This document shows, one piece after another, positions 44,053-52,281 of a stretch of DNA of 64,000 nucleotides. Position numbers and translations under genes: made by a program. Numbering within the stretch: position 1 is the first letter of the stretch; every line of letters starts with the position of its first letter. Source of the stretch: Jiella endophytica (lineage in GTDB: Bacteria > Pseudomonadota > Alphaproteobacteria > Rhizobiales > Rhizobiaceae); the NCBI RefSeq assembly GCF_004519335.1, contig NZ_SOZD01000001.1, forward strand, positions 744,001-808,000, given 5' to 3'. A model generated the notes under the pieces. It searched no databases. It was not told where the DNA came from and saw only the letters and a program-made list of their open reading frames with translations.

Positions 44053-44937
44053 TCAGATCGCGTCGATCGGCACCTTGAGGTAGCGCTTGCCGTCGCTCTC
44101 CGGCTCGGGCAGCGCGCCGGCCTTCATGTTCACCTGCAGCGACGGAATGATCAGCTTCGGCATGTCGAGCGTGGCATCCCGCTCGGTGCGGAACCTGACG
44201 AATTCCTCCTTCGTCTTGCCGCCGCCGACATGAATGTTGTGGGCCTTTTCCTCGCCGACCGTCGTTTCCCAGCGGATGTCGCGGCCGTTCGGCCCGTAGT
44301 CGTGGCACATGAAAAGCCGCGTCTCGTCCGGCAGCGACAGCACCTTCTGGATCGAATCGTAGAGCGTCGCGGCATCGCCGCCCGGAAAGTCGGCGCGGGC
44401 CGAGCCGCCGTCGGGCATGAACAGCGTGTCGCCGACAAAGGCGGCATCGCCCATGACATGGGTCATGCAGGCGGGCGTGTGGCCCGGCGTGTGGATCGCG
44501 ACGCAGTCCATCGCGCCGACCTTGTAGGTGTCGCCGTCGTCGAACAGCCGGTCGAACTGCGAGCCGTCGCGCTGGAATTCGGTGCCCTCGTTGAAGATCT
44601 TGCCGAAGGTCTCCTGCACGACCGTGATGTTCCGGCCGATGCCGATCTTGCCGCCGAGGCGGCCCTGGATATACGGCGCCGCCGACAGATGATCGGCATG
44701 GACATGGGTCTCGATCAGCCAGTCGACCTCGAGGCCGGTCGCCTCGACATAGGCGATGATCTCGTCGGCATGACCGTAGCTGATCCGGCCTGCCGCATAG
44801 TCGATGTCCATGACGGAATCGACGATGGCGCAGGCATTCGAGGCCGGGTCCTTGACGACGTAGCTGATCGTGTTGGTGGCGGGGTCGAAGAAGCCCTTCA
44901 CGGCGGGCTTGACGTCGAGATGGACTGGGTAGGTCAT
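44053..44937 (-). CDS. Persulfide dioxygenase-like metallo-beta-lactamase fold protein
   Basis: 294 residues of the ETHE1/Blh type. The metal site is THVHADH (residues 77-83), with further ligands in HTPGHTPACMTH, FVGDTLFMPDGG and the late MCHDYGPNG. Unlike standard Blh, there is no fused N-terminal DUF442/rhodanese-like domain; that domain is fused to SQR in this locus instead. It should oxidise glutathione persulfide to sulfite using iron and oxygen. It is divergent from the peroxiredoxin-repressor genes across an AT-rich region that probably carries the repressor's operators. Confidence 0.9.
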   Translation of the reverse strand: MTYPVHLDVKPAVKGFFDPATNTISYVVKDPASNACAIVDSVMDIDYAAGRISYGHADEIIAYVEATGLEVDWLIETHVHADHLSAAPYIQGRLGGKIGIGRNITVVQETFGKIFNEGTEFQRDGSQFDRLFDDGDTYKVGAMDCVAIHTPGHTPACMTHVMGDAAFVGDTLFMPDGGSARADFPGGDAATLYDSIQKVLSLPDETRLFMCHDYGPNGRDIRWETTVGEEKAHNIHVGGGKTKEEFVRFRTERDATLDMPKLIIPSLQVNMKAGALPEPESDGKRYLKVPIDAI

Positions 44938-45041
44938 CGGACATTCCTCCTCTTCGCGTTGGATTTTCAGAGCCGCCGTCGCCCATCAGCCGGACCGGTT
45001 GAGGCCGGCAGCGGTCGGCTGGAGTGACGACGGGCAGTCTT

Positions 45042-45057
45042 TATATCTTTCTATATA
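45042..45057. promoter_or_regulatory. AT-rich inverted repeat, candidate operator near the dioxygenase gene
   Basis: TATAT-CTTTC-TATATA is an imperfect inverted repeat in very AT-rich DNA, standing out from the GC-rich surroundings about 110 bp upstream of the dioxygenase start. It could be an ArsR-type operator or a -10 region on the minus strand. Confidence 0.4.
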
Positions 45058-45130
45058 TTCATCAGAAACGCTGTGACACAGGCGCCTGCGCCGTTGCATG
45101 GGACACTTCCCGCGTGCCTCCGTCCTCTCG

Positions 45131-45156
45131 CTATATAATTAGTTAATTCACATATT
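45131..45156. promoter_or_regulatory. AT-rich candidate operator upstream of the peroxiredoxin-repressor operon
   Basis: A block starting CTATATAATTAGTTAATTC contains AATTAGTTAATT symmetry and directly abuts the TTGACA promoter element. It shares the words CTATATA and ATTC with the AT-rich block 80 bp away, as expected if one ArsR-type repressor binds both. Confidence 0.4.
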
Positions 45157-45182
45157 GACAAGGGCTGCAGTTTGCATATTTT
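45155..45182 (+). promoter_or_regulatory. Sigma-70-type promoter of the peroxiredoxin gene
   Basis: A consensus TTGACA at 45155-45160 is followed after 16 bp by TATTTT at 45177-45182, 24 bp before the peroxiredoxin ATG. The leader would be short, and the adjacent AT-rich repeat could block the promoter when the repressor is bound. Confidence 0.55.
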
Positions 45183-45206
45183 TGAAATCAACCACACGGA
45201 GTTCGC

Positions 45207-45848
45207 ATGTCGCAGTCGTCCCCGCTTTCGATCCAGCAGCCGCGTATCGGCGACACCGCGCCGGAGTTTTCCTGCCGCTCGACCAGGGGCGAGGTTTCGC
45301 TGCCCGACTATCGCGGCCGCTGGCTGGTGTTCTTCTCCCACCCGGCGGACTTCACGCCCGTCTGCACGTCCGAGTTCGTCGCCCTGGCGCGGGCGGCGGG
45401 CGAGTTCGAGGCAATCGGCTGCGAGTTGCTTGGCCTCTCCGTCGACAGCCTGTTCTCGCATCTCGCCTGGATCCGGGCGATCGAGGAGCGCTTCGATCTG
45501 ACCGTGCCCTTTCCGGTCTGCGAAGACCCGTCGATGGTTGTCGCTGCGGCCTATGGCATGCTGGACGCGGCGGCCGGGTCGAGCGCGACGGTGCGCGGTC
45601 TGTTCGTCATCGATCCGCAGGGGATCGTGCGGATGAGTTCGTTCTATCCGATGTCGACCGGCCGTTCCGTCGCCGAGATCCTGCGGACCGTCCGGGCGCT
45701 GCAGCTCTCCGACAGCCACGACGTGGCGACGCCTGAGGGCTGGCAGCCAGGCGACGAGATCATCGACTTTGCCGACATGGCCCGCGAAGACGGCCTCGGC
45801 GTCTCGGACTGGCTCTACCGTACCCGCCGGCTGGAGACCTCGAAATGA
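45207..45848 (+). CDS. 1-Cys (Prx6-type) peroxiredoxin
   Basis: 213 residues, AhpC/TSA superfamily. The peroxidatic cysteine is C53 in FTPVCTSEFVALAR. The C-terminal half, including VRGLFVIDPQGIVRMSSFYPMSTGRS and the long tail DMAREDGLGVSDWLYR, is of the Prx6 type. It reduces peroxides in the cytoplasm and may also act on persulfides. Its last codons overlap the ArsR-type repressor start (ATGA), so the two are co-translated. Placement between the dioxygenase and SQR suggests protection during sulfide oxidation. Confidence 0.9.
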   Translation: MSQSSPLSIQQPRIGDTAPEFSCRSTRGEVSLPDYRGRWLVFFSHPADFTPVCTSEFVALARAAGEFEAIGCELLGLSVDSLFSHLAWIRAIEERFDLTVPFPVCEDPSMVVAAAYGMLDAAAGSSATVRGLFVIDPQGIVRMSSFYPMSTGRSVAEILRTVRALQLSDSHDVATPEGWQPGDEIIDFADMAREDGLGVSDWLYRTRRLETSK

Positions 45849-46300
45849 CTATGCCAACGCATAGCGCACGGCCCCTGCCCGATCCGGAGGTCATCGAGGA
45901 TGCGGTGGCGCTTCTGAAGCGCCTCGGCCATCCGATGCGACTTGCCATCGTCTGCCGGCTCATCGAGGGCGAGATGTCGGTGGCCGAGATGGAGAGCGAG
46001 CTCGGGCTGCGTCAGCCATCGCTCTCGCAGCAGCTCGGCGAGCTGCGCAACGGCGGCATCATCGAGCCGCGGCGGGAAGCGAAGAACGTCGTGTACAGCC
46101 TCGCCGATCCGAAGGCCGCCAGCATCGTCGCGACGCTGCACGCCTTGTTCTGTGCCGGCGGCACGCCGGCTCCGGTGACGGCACTGCCGCGCAAGGGGCT
46201 CGGCCGGCTGAACGGCGCGGCGGTGTTCGCACGCGTCGGCGCGGTCGCGCGGCTGGCCGGGGACGATCCGAGTGAAGGGACGCCGGCGACGCCCGGCTGA
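45845..46300 (+). CDS. ArsR-family persulfide-responsive repressor (SqrR/BigR-like)
   Basis: 151 residues with a winged helix (RLGHPMRLAIVCRLIEGEMSVAEMESELGLRQPSLSQQLGELRNGGIIEPRREAKNVVYSL, too long a run to be other than ArsR-type). The two cysteines C37 and C103 (LHALFCAGG) are 66 residues apart, exactly the spacing of the C41/C107 pair of SqrR that forms a tetrasulfide bridge with persulfides. There is no classic metal-site CVC motif. It therefore probably represses the flanking sulfide genes until persulfide accumulates. A low-complexity tail (about 115-151) has no known role. Confidence 0.88.
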   Translation: MTMPTHSARPLPDPEVIEDAVALLKRLGHPMRLAIVCRLIEGEMSVAEMESELGLRQPSLSQQLGELRNGGIIEPRREAKNVVYSLADPKAASIVATLHALFCAGGTPAPVTALPRKGLGRLNGAAVFARVGAVARLAGDDPSEGTPATPG

Positions 46301-46520
46301 CCGCAAGACCCCGGGAACGCCCGGCCGCATCGAAACATGAAGGCAGACAGCAGCGATCGAGTGCCGCTCCCGACAGACGAGGCGGCGTTCGGGCGGCCGG
46401 CCCGGCTATGGATCCGGTACCCCAACCACCGGCCGGGCCGGCTTGCCGACATTGAGAGCGCCATGCTTCCGAACGGACGCACGAACGACGCTCCAAGTTG
46501 TTGAATCACAACGCCGTTCT

Positions 46521-46556
46521 TTCCGAAAATCAAATCCGGTTTTCGGGCCGATGCTG
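46521..46556 (+). repeat. Dispersed palindromic element, copy 1
   Basis: A 36-bp unit beginning TTCCGAAAATC, with a stem made by CCGAAAATC and GGTTTTCGG (one T-G pair) and ending GGCCGATGCTG. A second copy, differing at about five positions, occurs at 50090-50125. It resembles the extragenic palindromes scattered in Rhizobiales genomes. This copy lies 22 bp upstream of the rhodanese-SQR start. Confidence 0.65.
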
Positions 46557-46578
46557 TAGTGACAGGAGGAGCGAAGGA

Positions 46579-48258
46579 ATGGACACCAGGCAACTCACCG
46601 ACCGGATCTCGGTCCGCGACCAGGTTTTCCCGGACGAGATCCCGGGTCTCAGGGCGGCGGGCTTTCGCGCCATCATCGTCAACCGGCCGGACGGCGAAGG
46701 CGCCGACCAGCCGACCTTCGCCGAGATCGAACGGGCGGCAAAAGATGCTGGAATGGAGGCCCGCTATCTCCCCGTCGAAACCGGCAAGGTGAGCGACGCG
46801 GACGCGGCGACGTTCGGCGCGGCCATGGAGGAGCTGCCGAAACCGATCGTCGCCTTCTGCCGTTCCGGCATGCGATCGACGACGCTCTGGGCGCTCTCCC
46901 AGGCCGGCCAGCGGCCGCTGCCCGACATTCTCGCCCGTGCCAAGGCGGCCGGCTACGACATGTCCGGCGTCACCCGGCGCATCGCCAATGGCGGCCAGGT
47001 GCCGACCGACGAGGCGGAAATCAGCCACGACATCGTCATCGTCGGTGGCGGCGCCGGCGGCATCGCCGCGGCGGCGAGCCTGCTCGCCCGGATGGGCAAT
47101 CTCGACATCGCGATCATCGACCCGGCCGACATCCACTACTACCAGCCCGGATGGACGCTGGTCGGCGGCGGCGTCTTCACGCCGGAGGAGACCCGCCGGG
47201 ACATGGCCTCGCAGATCCCGGGCGGCGTGCGGTGGATCCGCGCCGCCGTCGCGGCCTTCGAGCCCGAGGCGAAGGCCGTCATCCTCGAAGGCTGCCGGGT
47301 GGTGAAATACAAGAAGCTGATCGTCGCGCCGGGGCTGAAGCTGAACTGGGCGGGGATCGAAGGTCTCGAGGCGACACTCGGCCGCAACGGCGTCACCTCC
47401 AACTACCGCTACGATCTTGCCCCCTACACCTGGGAGCTCGTCAGGGGCATGTCCGGCGGGACCGCCCTCTTCACCCAGCCGCCGATGCCGATCAAGTGCG
47501 CCGGCGCGCCCCAGAAGGCGATGTATCTCTCCTGCTGCGAATGGGAGCGCCGGGGTACCCTCAAGAACACCCGGGTCGAGTTCCTCAATGCCGGCGGCGT
47601 GCTCTTCGGCGTCAAGGACTATGTCCCGGCGCTGATGGAATATGTCGGCCGCTACGGCATCGATCTGTCCTTCCATCATGAACTGAAACGGATCGACGGG
47701 CCCGCCAGGACCGCCTGGTTCGAGCGCACAAACGCCGATGGCGGCCGCGAGATCGTCGAGAAGTCGTTCGACATGATCCATGTCGTGCCGCCGCAGACCG
47801 CGCCCGATTTCGTCCGCGTCTCGCCGCTCGCCAACGCGGCGGGCTGGGTGGAGGTCGACCAGGCGACATTGCGGCACGTCCGCTATCCGGACATCTACAG
47901 CCTCGGCGACGTGATGAGCGCGCCGAACGCCAAGACCGCGGCGGCCGCCCGCAAGCAGGCGCCGGTGGTCGCCGAGAACCTGCTTCGCGATCTCGGCCTC
48001 ATCGCCGAGCCGCACGAGGCGATCTACGACGGCTACGGCTCCTGCCCGCTCACCGTCGAGCGGGGCAAGGTGGTGCTGGCGGAATTTGCCTATGGCGGAC
48101 GGCGCGTGCCGAGCTTTCCGAAATGGTTCATCGACGATCTGAAGCCGTCGAAGACCGCCTGGCTGCTGAAGGAGAAGATCCTGCCGCCGGTCTACTGGCA
48201 GGCGATGCTGAAGGGCCGCGAACCAATGGCCAAGCCTCACCACCAGACGGCGGCCTGA
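46579..48258 (+). CDS. Rhodanese-like (DUF442) domain fused to sulfide:quinone oxidoreductase
   Basis: 559 residues, starting at an ATG with AAGGA upstream. Residues 1-140 are the DUF442/TIGR01244 domain with active loop AFCRSGMRST (C94), a C-x4-R rhodanese-type loop. Residues about 150-555 are an SQR-like flavoprotein: IVIVGGGAGGIAAAASLLAR (FAD), IHYYQPGWTLVGGGVF, PIKCAGAPQKAMYLSCCEW (C307, C319, C320) and SLGDVMSAPNAKTAAAARKQ. It should oxidise sulfide at the membrane, pass electrons to quinone and hand sulfur to a thiol carrier via C94. In classic Blh the same N-domain is fused to the dioxygenase instead. Confidence 0.9.
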   Translation: MDTRQLTDRISVRDQVFPDEIPGLRAAGFRAIIVNRPDGEGADQPTFAEIERAAKDAGMEARYLPVETGKVSDADAATFGAAMEELPKPIVAFCRSGMRSTTLWALSQAGQRPLPDILARAKAAGYDMSGVTRRIANGGQVPTDEAEISHDIVIVGGGAGGIAAAASLLARMGNLDIAIIDPADIHYYQPGWTLVGGGVFTPEETRRDMASQIPGGVRWIRAAVAAFEPEAKAVILEGCRVVKYKKLIVAPGLKLNWAGIEGLEATLGRNGVTSNYRYDLAPYTWELVRGMSGGTALFTQPPMPIKCAGAPQKAMYLSCCEWERRGTLKNTRVEFLNAGGVLFGVKDYVPALMEYVGRYGIDLSFHHELKRIDGPARTAWFERTNADGGREIVEKSFDMIHVVPPQTAPDFVRVSPLANAAGWVEVDQATLRHVRYPDIYSLGDVMSAPNAKTAAAARKQAPVVAENLLRDLGLIAEPHEAIYDGYGSCPLTVERGKVVLAEFAYGGRRVPSFPKWFIDDLKPSKTAWLLKEKILPPVYWQAMLKGREPMAKPHHQTAA

Positions 48259-48314
48259 GTGGCTGCGGGGTGCGGCGTGATCCGCGCCCCTTCATCGCCC
48301 GCCGAGGTTCCACG

Positions 48315-49100
48315 ATGACACTCGACCCGTTCCAGTATCTGCTCGGCGCCTTTTCCGGATCGCTGGTGGGGCTGACCCTCGGCCTCTTCGGCGGCGGCGG
48401 CTCGATCCTCGCCGTGCCGCTGATGGTCTATCTCGTCGGCGTGCCGAACGCCCACATGGCGATCGGCACCAGCGCTCTTGCCGTCGCGGCCAATGCCGGC
48501 ACCAATCTCGTCAGCCATGCGCGGCTCGGCAATGTCAAATGGCGCTGCGCCGCCGTCTACAGCGTCGCGGGGATCGTCGGAGCGTTTCTCGGCTCGACCC
48601 TCGGCAAGGCGATCGACGGTCAGAAGCTCCTGTTTCTCTTTGCACTGCTGATGGTCGTCGTGGGCGTCCTGATGTTCCGCAACCGCCGTCAGGCCGGCAA
48701 TCCCGGCGCCGAGTGCAATCGCGAGAACGCCCCGAAGGTGGTCGGCTTCGGAGGGCTGACCGGCATCTTCTCCGGATTTTTCGGCATCGGCGGCGGCTTT
48801 CTCATCGTGCCGGGTCTCGTCGCATCCACCGGCATGCCGATGATCAACGCCATCGGCTCGTCCCTTGTCGCCGTCGCCGCCTTCGGTCTGACGACCGCGC
48901 TCAACTACGCCTTTTCCGGCTTCGTCGACTGGCCGCTGGCTTTCGTCTTCGTCGGCGGCGGCATTGCCGGCGGCCTGATCGGTACCGTCGTCGCAAGGTG
49001 GCTGTCGGGAAGGAAGGGCGCGCTCAATGTCGCCTTTGCCGGCCTGATCTTCGTCGTCGCACTCTACATGCTCTACAAAAGCGCCGCCGCCTTCGCCTGA
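48315..49100 (+). CDS. TauE/SafE-family sulfite/sulfur-compound exporter
   Basis: 261 residues, about eight membrane helices in two repeats, each beginning with a glycine-rich segment: LTLGLFGGGGSILAVPLMVYL and GIFSGFFGIGGGFLIVPGLV. The family moves organosulfonates, sulfite or similar anions across the inner membrane. It follows the SQR gene by 56 bp and would remove the sulfite made by the dioxygenase. Confidence 0.88.
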   Translation: MTLDPFQYLLGAFSGSLVGLTLGLFGGGGSILAVPLMVYLVGVPNAHMAIGTSALAVAANAGTNLVSHARLGNVKWRCAAVYSVAGIVGAFLGSTLGKAIDGQKLLFLFALLMVVVGVLMFRNRRQAGNPGAECNRENAPKVVGFGGLTGIFSGFFGIGGGFLIVPGLVASTGMPMINAIGSSLVAVAAFGLTTALNYAFSGFVDWPLAFVFVGGGIAGGLIGTVVARWLSGRKGALNVAFAGLIFVVALYMLYKSAAAFA

Positions 49101-49127
49101 CCACCGGCCGCCATCAGGACACCTGCC

Positions 49128-49562
49128 ATGCCACTCGACACGATCACCCCTTTCACGCCCTTCGCCTCCGCCCTCGGCGGTGTCCTCATCGGCCTTTCCG
49201 CGGTGATGGTCATGGCGCTGTTCGGGCGGATCGCCGGGATCTCCGGCATCACGACCGGCGCCTTTCCCATGCGCCTCGACGACTGGGACTGGCGCCTCGC
49301 CTTCGTCCTTGGTCTGATCGCTGCGCCGCTCGTGGTTCTCCTCGTCGCCGGGACGCCGGTCTTGCAGACCGTGCCGGGCAACCTGCCGGCCATGGCGGTC
49401 GCCGGCCTGCTCGTCGGCCTCGGCACGGTGACCGGCTCCGGCTGCACCTCCGGCCACGGCGTCTGCGGCCTGGCCCGCCTTTCACCGCGCTCGCTGGTCG
49501 CCGTCCTGACCTTCATGGCCTTTGGCTTCGCCACCGTCTTCCTGCTGCGCCACGTCTTCTGA
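49128..49562 (+). CDS. YeeE/YedE-family membrane protein (PmpA-like)
   Basis: 144 residues, four membrane helices, with the family's conserved cysteine segment GSGCTSGHGVCGLARLSPRS. YeeE/YedE (PmpA/TsuA) proteins are implicated in moving thiosulfate or other sulfur species, with cysteines in the pore. It is half-size and works with the next gene, together matching one full-length YeeE. It starts 27 bp after the exporter gene. Confidence 0.85.
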   Translation: MPLDTITPFTPFASALGGVLIGLSAVMVMALFGRIAGISGITTGAFPMRLDDWDWRLAFVLGLIAAPLVVLLVAGTPVLQTVPGNLPAMAVAGLLVGLGTVTGSGCTSGHGVCGLARLSPRSLVAVLTFMAFGFATVFLLRHVF

Positions 49563-49579
49563 TCGAGGATATCTTTCCC

Positions 49580-50005
49580 ATGCGCATCCTCCTCGGCTTT
49601 GCCAGCGGCCTCATCTTCGGGCTCGGTCTCCTCCTCGCAGGCATGTCGGATCCGGCGAAGGTCCTGAACTTCCTGGACCTCTTCGGAACGTTCGATCCCT
49701 CGCTCGCCTTCGTCATGGGCGGCGCGGCGCTGACCACCTTCGTCGGCTACCGCCTCGTCTGGCGGCGCGAGCGGCCCTTCGTCCTGTCGGACTTCCAGAT
49801 CCCCGGCCGGCGCGACATCGACGCCGAACTGGTGGTCGGCGCGGCGCTCTTCGGCATCGGCTGGGGGATCGGCGGCTTCTGCCCCGGCCCGGCCTGGACG
49901 GCGCTGCCGCTGATGACGCCCGGCATCCTCGTCTTCCTGCCGTCGATGCTCGCCGGCATGGCGATCGCGCTCTGGGCGAAAGCCTTCCGCGCCGCGAGAG
50001 CCTGA
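49580..50005 (+). CDS. YeeE/YedE-family membrane protein (PmpB-like, DUF6691)
   Basis: 141 residues, four membrane helices, with GLGLLLAGMSDPAKVLNFLDLFG near the start and the conserved cysteine in GIGGFCPGPAWTAL. It is the second half of the split YeeE/YedE pair. It ends the plus-strand sulfide block and is followed by a strong stem-loop. Direction of transport is not known. Confidence 0.85.
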   Translation: MRILLGFASGLIFGLGLLLAGMSDPAKVLNFLDLFGTFDPSLAFVMGGAALTTFVGYRLVWRRERPFVLSDFQIPGRRDIDAELVVGAALFGIGWGIGGFCPGPAWTALPLMTPGILVFLPSMLAGMAIALWAKAFRAARA

Positions 50006-50031
50006 CCCGCTCAGCCGCCCCGTAGCACGCC

Positions 50032-50051
50032 GTGCGTCCGATAGGACGCAC
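50032..50051 (+). terminator. Stem-loop terminator after the sulfide operon
   Basis: GTGCGTCC (50032-50039) and GGACGCAC (50044-50051) form a perfect 8-bp stem with a GATA loop, 26 bp after the last stop. The following sequence is pyrimidine-rich (CTATCTCTTTC from about 50062) but not a clean T-run. Confidence 0.65.
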
Positions 50052-50089
50052 AAGGGCCGTACTATCTCTTTCATTCTACGCATCGTGCG

Positions 50090-50125
50090 TTCCGAAAATC
50101 GCTTCCGATTTTCAGGCCGATGCTG
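50090..50125 (+). repeat. Dispersed palindromic element, copy 2, overlapping the tetR 3' end
   Basis: Second copy of the element at 46521-46556. GAAAATCG and CGATTTTC form a perfect 8-bp stem with a CTTC loop. The GGCCGATGCTG end supplies the stop codon and last residues (AAASA) of the TetR gene on the opposite strand, so the element has become part of the coding end. Confidence 0.65.
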
Positions 50126-50804
50126 CGGCGATCCGGTCGAGGGCTTCGCTGTCGAGGGGCCTGCGCGGCAGGTGCTCTGGGAGGAACCTTCGCAGATAGG
50201 CAATCGAGGCCGCCGTCGCCTCGCGCCGCAGCTCGTCGGTGATGTGACCGTGCTTGCCGTAGGACATCGCCCAGATCCCGTCGAGGCTGGCACCGGCGAC
50301 CTCCAGCCGGGTGACGAAGTCCGGGATCAGCGGCATGTGAAAATAGGCTTCGAACATCCGTGCCCTGCCGGCGGCGATCCGGGCGTTGCCGGAAAAATCG
50401 GCATTGCGGACGGCGACGCTCACCCCGGCGCCGAGAAACAGCCGCAGCGCCGCCGGGCGGGAATTCTGGAAGGCCGCGGCGCGGGCGTGCTTCATCTCGA
50501 GGAGCTCCTGCCAGCTTTGAGGCTCGGGATCGCGAAGCGGCGTGATCGACAGCGCGTAGATTTCTTCGTTGAAGCGATGGGCGAGCGCGACGAAGGCAGC
50601 GTTGCGGTTGGGAAAGAAGTGATAGACCGAAGCGAGCGGCACCCTCGCGGCCGCGGCGATCTGGGCGAGGCTGACATCCTCGTCGGCATGGCCGGCCAGC
50701 AGGGTCTCGGTGGCATCGAGCAGCAGCTGGTAGCGCTCGATCCCGCGCCGCCGCATCGGGCGGCCGTTCGTGCCGCCGCCCTTCCCCTGACCTCTCTGCT
50801 CCAT
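50112..50804 (-). CDS. TetR-family transcriptional regulator
   Basis: 230 residues. The N-terminal helix-turn-helix (RYQLLLDATETLLAGHADEDVSLAQIAAAARVPLASVYHFFPNRNAAF region) is typical, with VYHFF as the recognition-helix end. The C-terminal ligand domain is not assignable to a subfamily. The last residues are encoded by a dispersed repeat. It lies 46 bp downstream of the four-carbon acid sugar kinase gene on the same strand and may regulate it, or the sulfide genes beyond the terminator. Confidence 0.85.
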   Translation of the reverse strand: MEQRGQGKGGGTNGRPMRRRGIERYQLLLDATETLLAGHADEDVSLAQIAAAARVPLASVYHFFPNRNAAFVALAHRFNEEIYALSITPLRDPEPQSWQELLEMKHARAAAFQNSRPAALRLFLGAGVSVAVRNADFSGNARIAAGRARMFEAYFHMPLIPDFVTRLEVAGASLDGIWAMSYGKHGHITDELRREATAASIAYLRRFLPEHLPRRPLDSEALDRIAAASA

Positions 50805-50850
50805 GCCGATGCCTCGCCAAATCGTCGAGAGCAGCGCTCTCCCTCAAATC

Positions 50851-52110
50851 TCAGTTGCACATAGCAGTCAGCGCCCGCAACATCGCGTCCTCGCCGCCGA
50901 GCTTGCCCGACTTGAAGAACAAGGACAGCGGCTGCGGGTCGGTCGCGATGCAGAGGCCGCCGCCGAAGCCGGCGTCGGGGAGCGTGCGCAGCGAGGCGAT
51001 GCCGAGGCCCATCGCCACGGCGCCCGATGTCTCGCCGCCGGAGACGGCGAGCCTCCTCACGCCCCGTTCGACGAGGCCGGATGCAACGCCGGCGAGGATG
51101 GCTTCCGCCCGCCGGGCAGCACCGAGAATGCCGAAGGCCGCCTGGGCGGCCGTGATACCGGCCTCGGTGGCGGGGGCGGTGGTGAAGCCGAGGGGCGCTG
51201 CGCCGATGCGCCCTGCCGCCCATTGCAGCGCATCCACGACGAGCGCCTCGACCGGACGGTGATCCAAGAGGTCGATCCGCAGCAAAGGGCAGGTTTGCTC
51301 GAATGCCGAGACCTGCCCATCGGCCACCGGCCCGACACTGCCGAAGATCGCCGCCGCCGGGCCTCTGGCATGGGCGGGGCGCGGCACGGCCGGTCTCGCT
51401 ACGCCCTTGAGCCTGACATCCGCGAGGGCCATGAGATGGGCGTCGCTGCCGATCGTCGCGCGCCGCTGAAGGGTCACTTCGGCGCCGATCCGCGCGTCGT
51501 CGTCGTCGGAGCAGTCGAAAAGCACCAGCGCCTTGCCTTCGGCCCGAAGCGCTTCGACGGCCTCTGCTGCGCGAGACGCTCCTTCCTTCAGGACGCCATG
51601 GGGCACCAGGCCGATGGCGTGCCGGGTCTGACGGGAAATGGTGCGGACGAGATCGGGATCGGTCATCGGCGTCAGCGGATCGTGGCGCTTGGTCGATTCG
51701 GACACCAGCCGGCCGCCATAGAAGAGATAGCCCTGATGCACCGTGGTCGCGTATTTCGGATAGCCGGCGCTCATCAGCAGCGGCGCATCGCCGAAACGCT
51801 CGAGCAGGAGGTCTGCGACCGGTCCGATATTGCCCTCATCGGTGGAATCGAAGCTCGCGCAGACCTTGTAGGCCACCTGCGGGACCGGCGGACGCTCTGC
51901 CAACCGGTCGAGGATCCCGGCGACGGTGGCGACCGCCTCTGCCGCCGGCGCGAAGCGCGTCCGCGTCGCAAAGACGACGGCGGGTGCGGCGCCATCGCTT
52001 TCGCCGAGAGTCGCGCCGAGCACCACCGGACAGGCGATGCCGGAGGCTTCGATCGAGGCGGCGATGAGGATGCCGCCGGTCAGGTCGTCGGCAATGATGG
52101 CAAGATCCAT
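50851..52110 (-). CDS. Four-carbon acid sugar kinase family protein (DUF1537, OtnK/DtnK-like)
   Basis: 419 residues with an N-terminal DUF1537 sugar-binding domain (MDLAIIADDLTGGILIAASI, YKVCASFDSTDEGNIGPVADLL, SAGYPKYATTVHQGYLFY) and a C-terminal nucleotide-binding domain (VSGGETSGAVAMGLGI, FKSGKLGGEDAML). Such kinases phosphorylate four-carbon acid sugars (threonate, erythronate and relatives), with partner dehydrogenase and class II aldolase. Only a decayed aldolase remains next to it, divergently placed, so the pathway here is incomplete. Some long members act on other substrates. Confidence 0.85.
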   Translation of the reverse strand: MDLAIIADDLTGGILIAASIEASGIACPVVLGATLGESDGAAPAVVFATRTRFAPAAEAVATVAGILDRLAERPPVPQVAYKVCASFDSTDEGNIGPVADLLLERFGDAPLLMSAGYPKYATTVHQGYLFYGGRLVSESTKRHDPLTPMTDPDLVRTISRQTRHAIGLVPHGVLKEGASRAAEAVEALRAEGKALVLFDCSDDDDARIGAEVTLQRRATIGSDAHLMALADVRLKGVARPAVPRPAHARGPAAAIFGSVGPVADGQVSAFEQTCPLLRIDLLDHRPVEALVVDALQWAAGRIGAAPLGFTTAPATEAGITAAQAAFGILGAARRAEAILAGVASGLVERGVRRLAVSGGETSGAVAMGLGIASLRTLPDAGFGGGLCIATDPQPLSLFFKSGKLGGEDAMLRALTAMCN

Positions 52111-52281
52111 GGTGCTCACTTCCTGTTTGCCGAATGGCGCGGTCCCGATGGACGCACAGATGGTCCTGCATCGATTGCGCAAGTGACAGAACATTCCAGC
52201 AAACACGTCATCTGCCAGATCATACATCGATTTTGCAGATTGATAATCGAAATTTTTCTCACTAGAAGTGATGTCGAGAGG

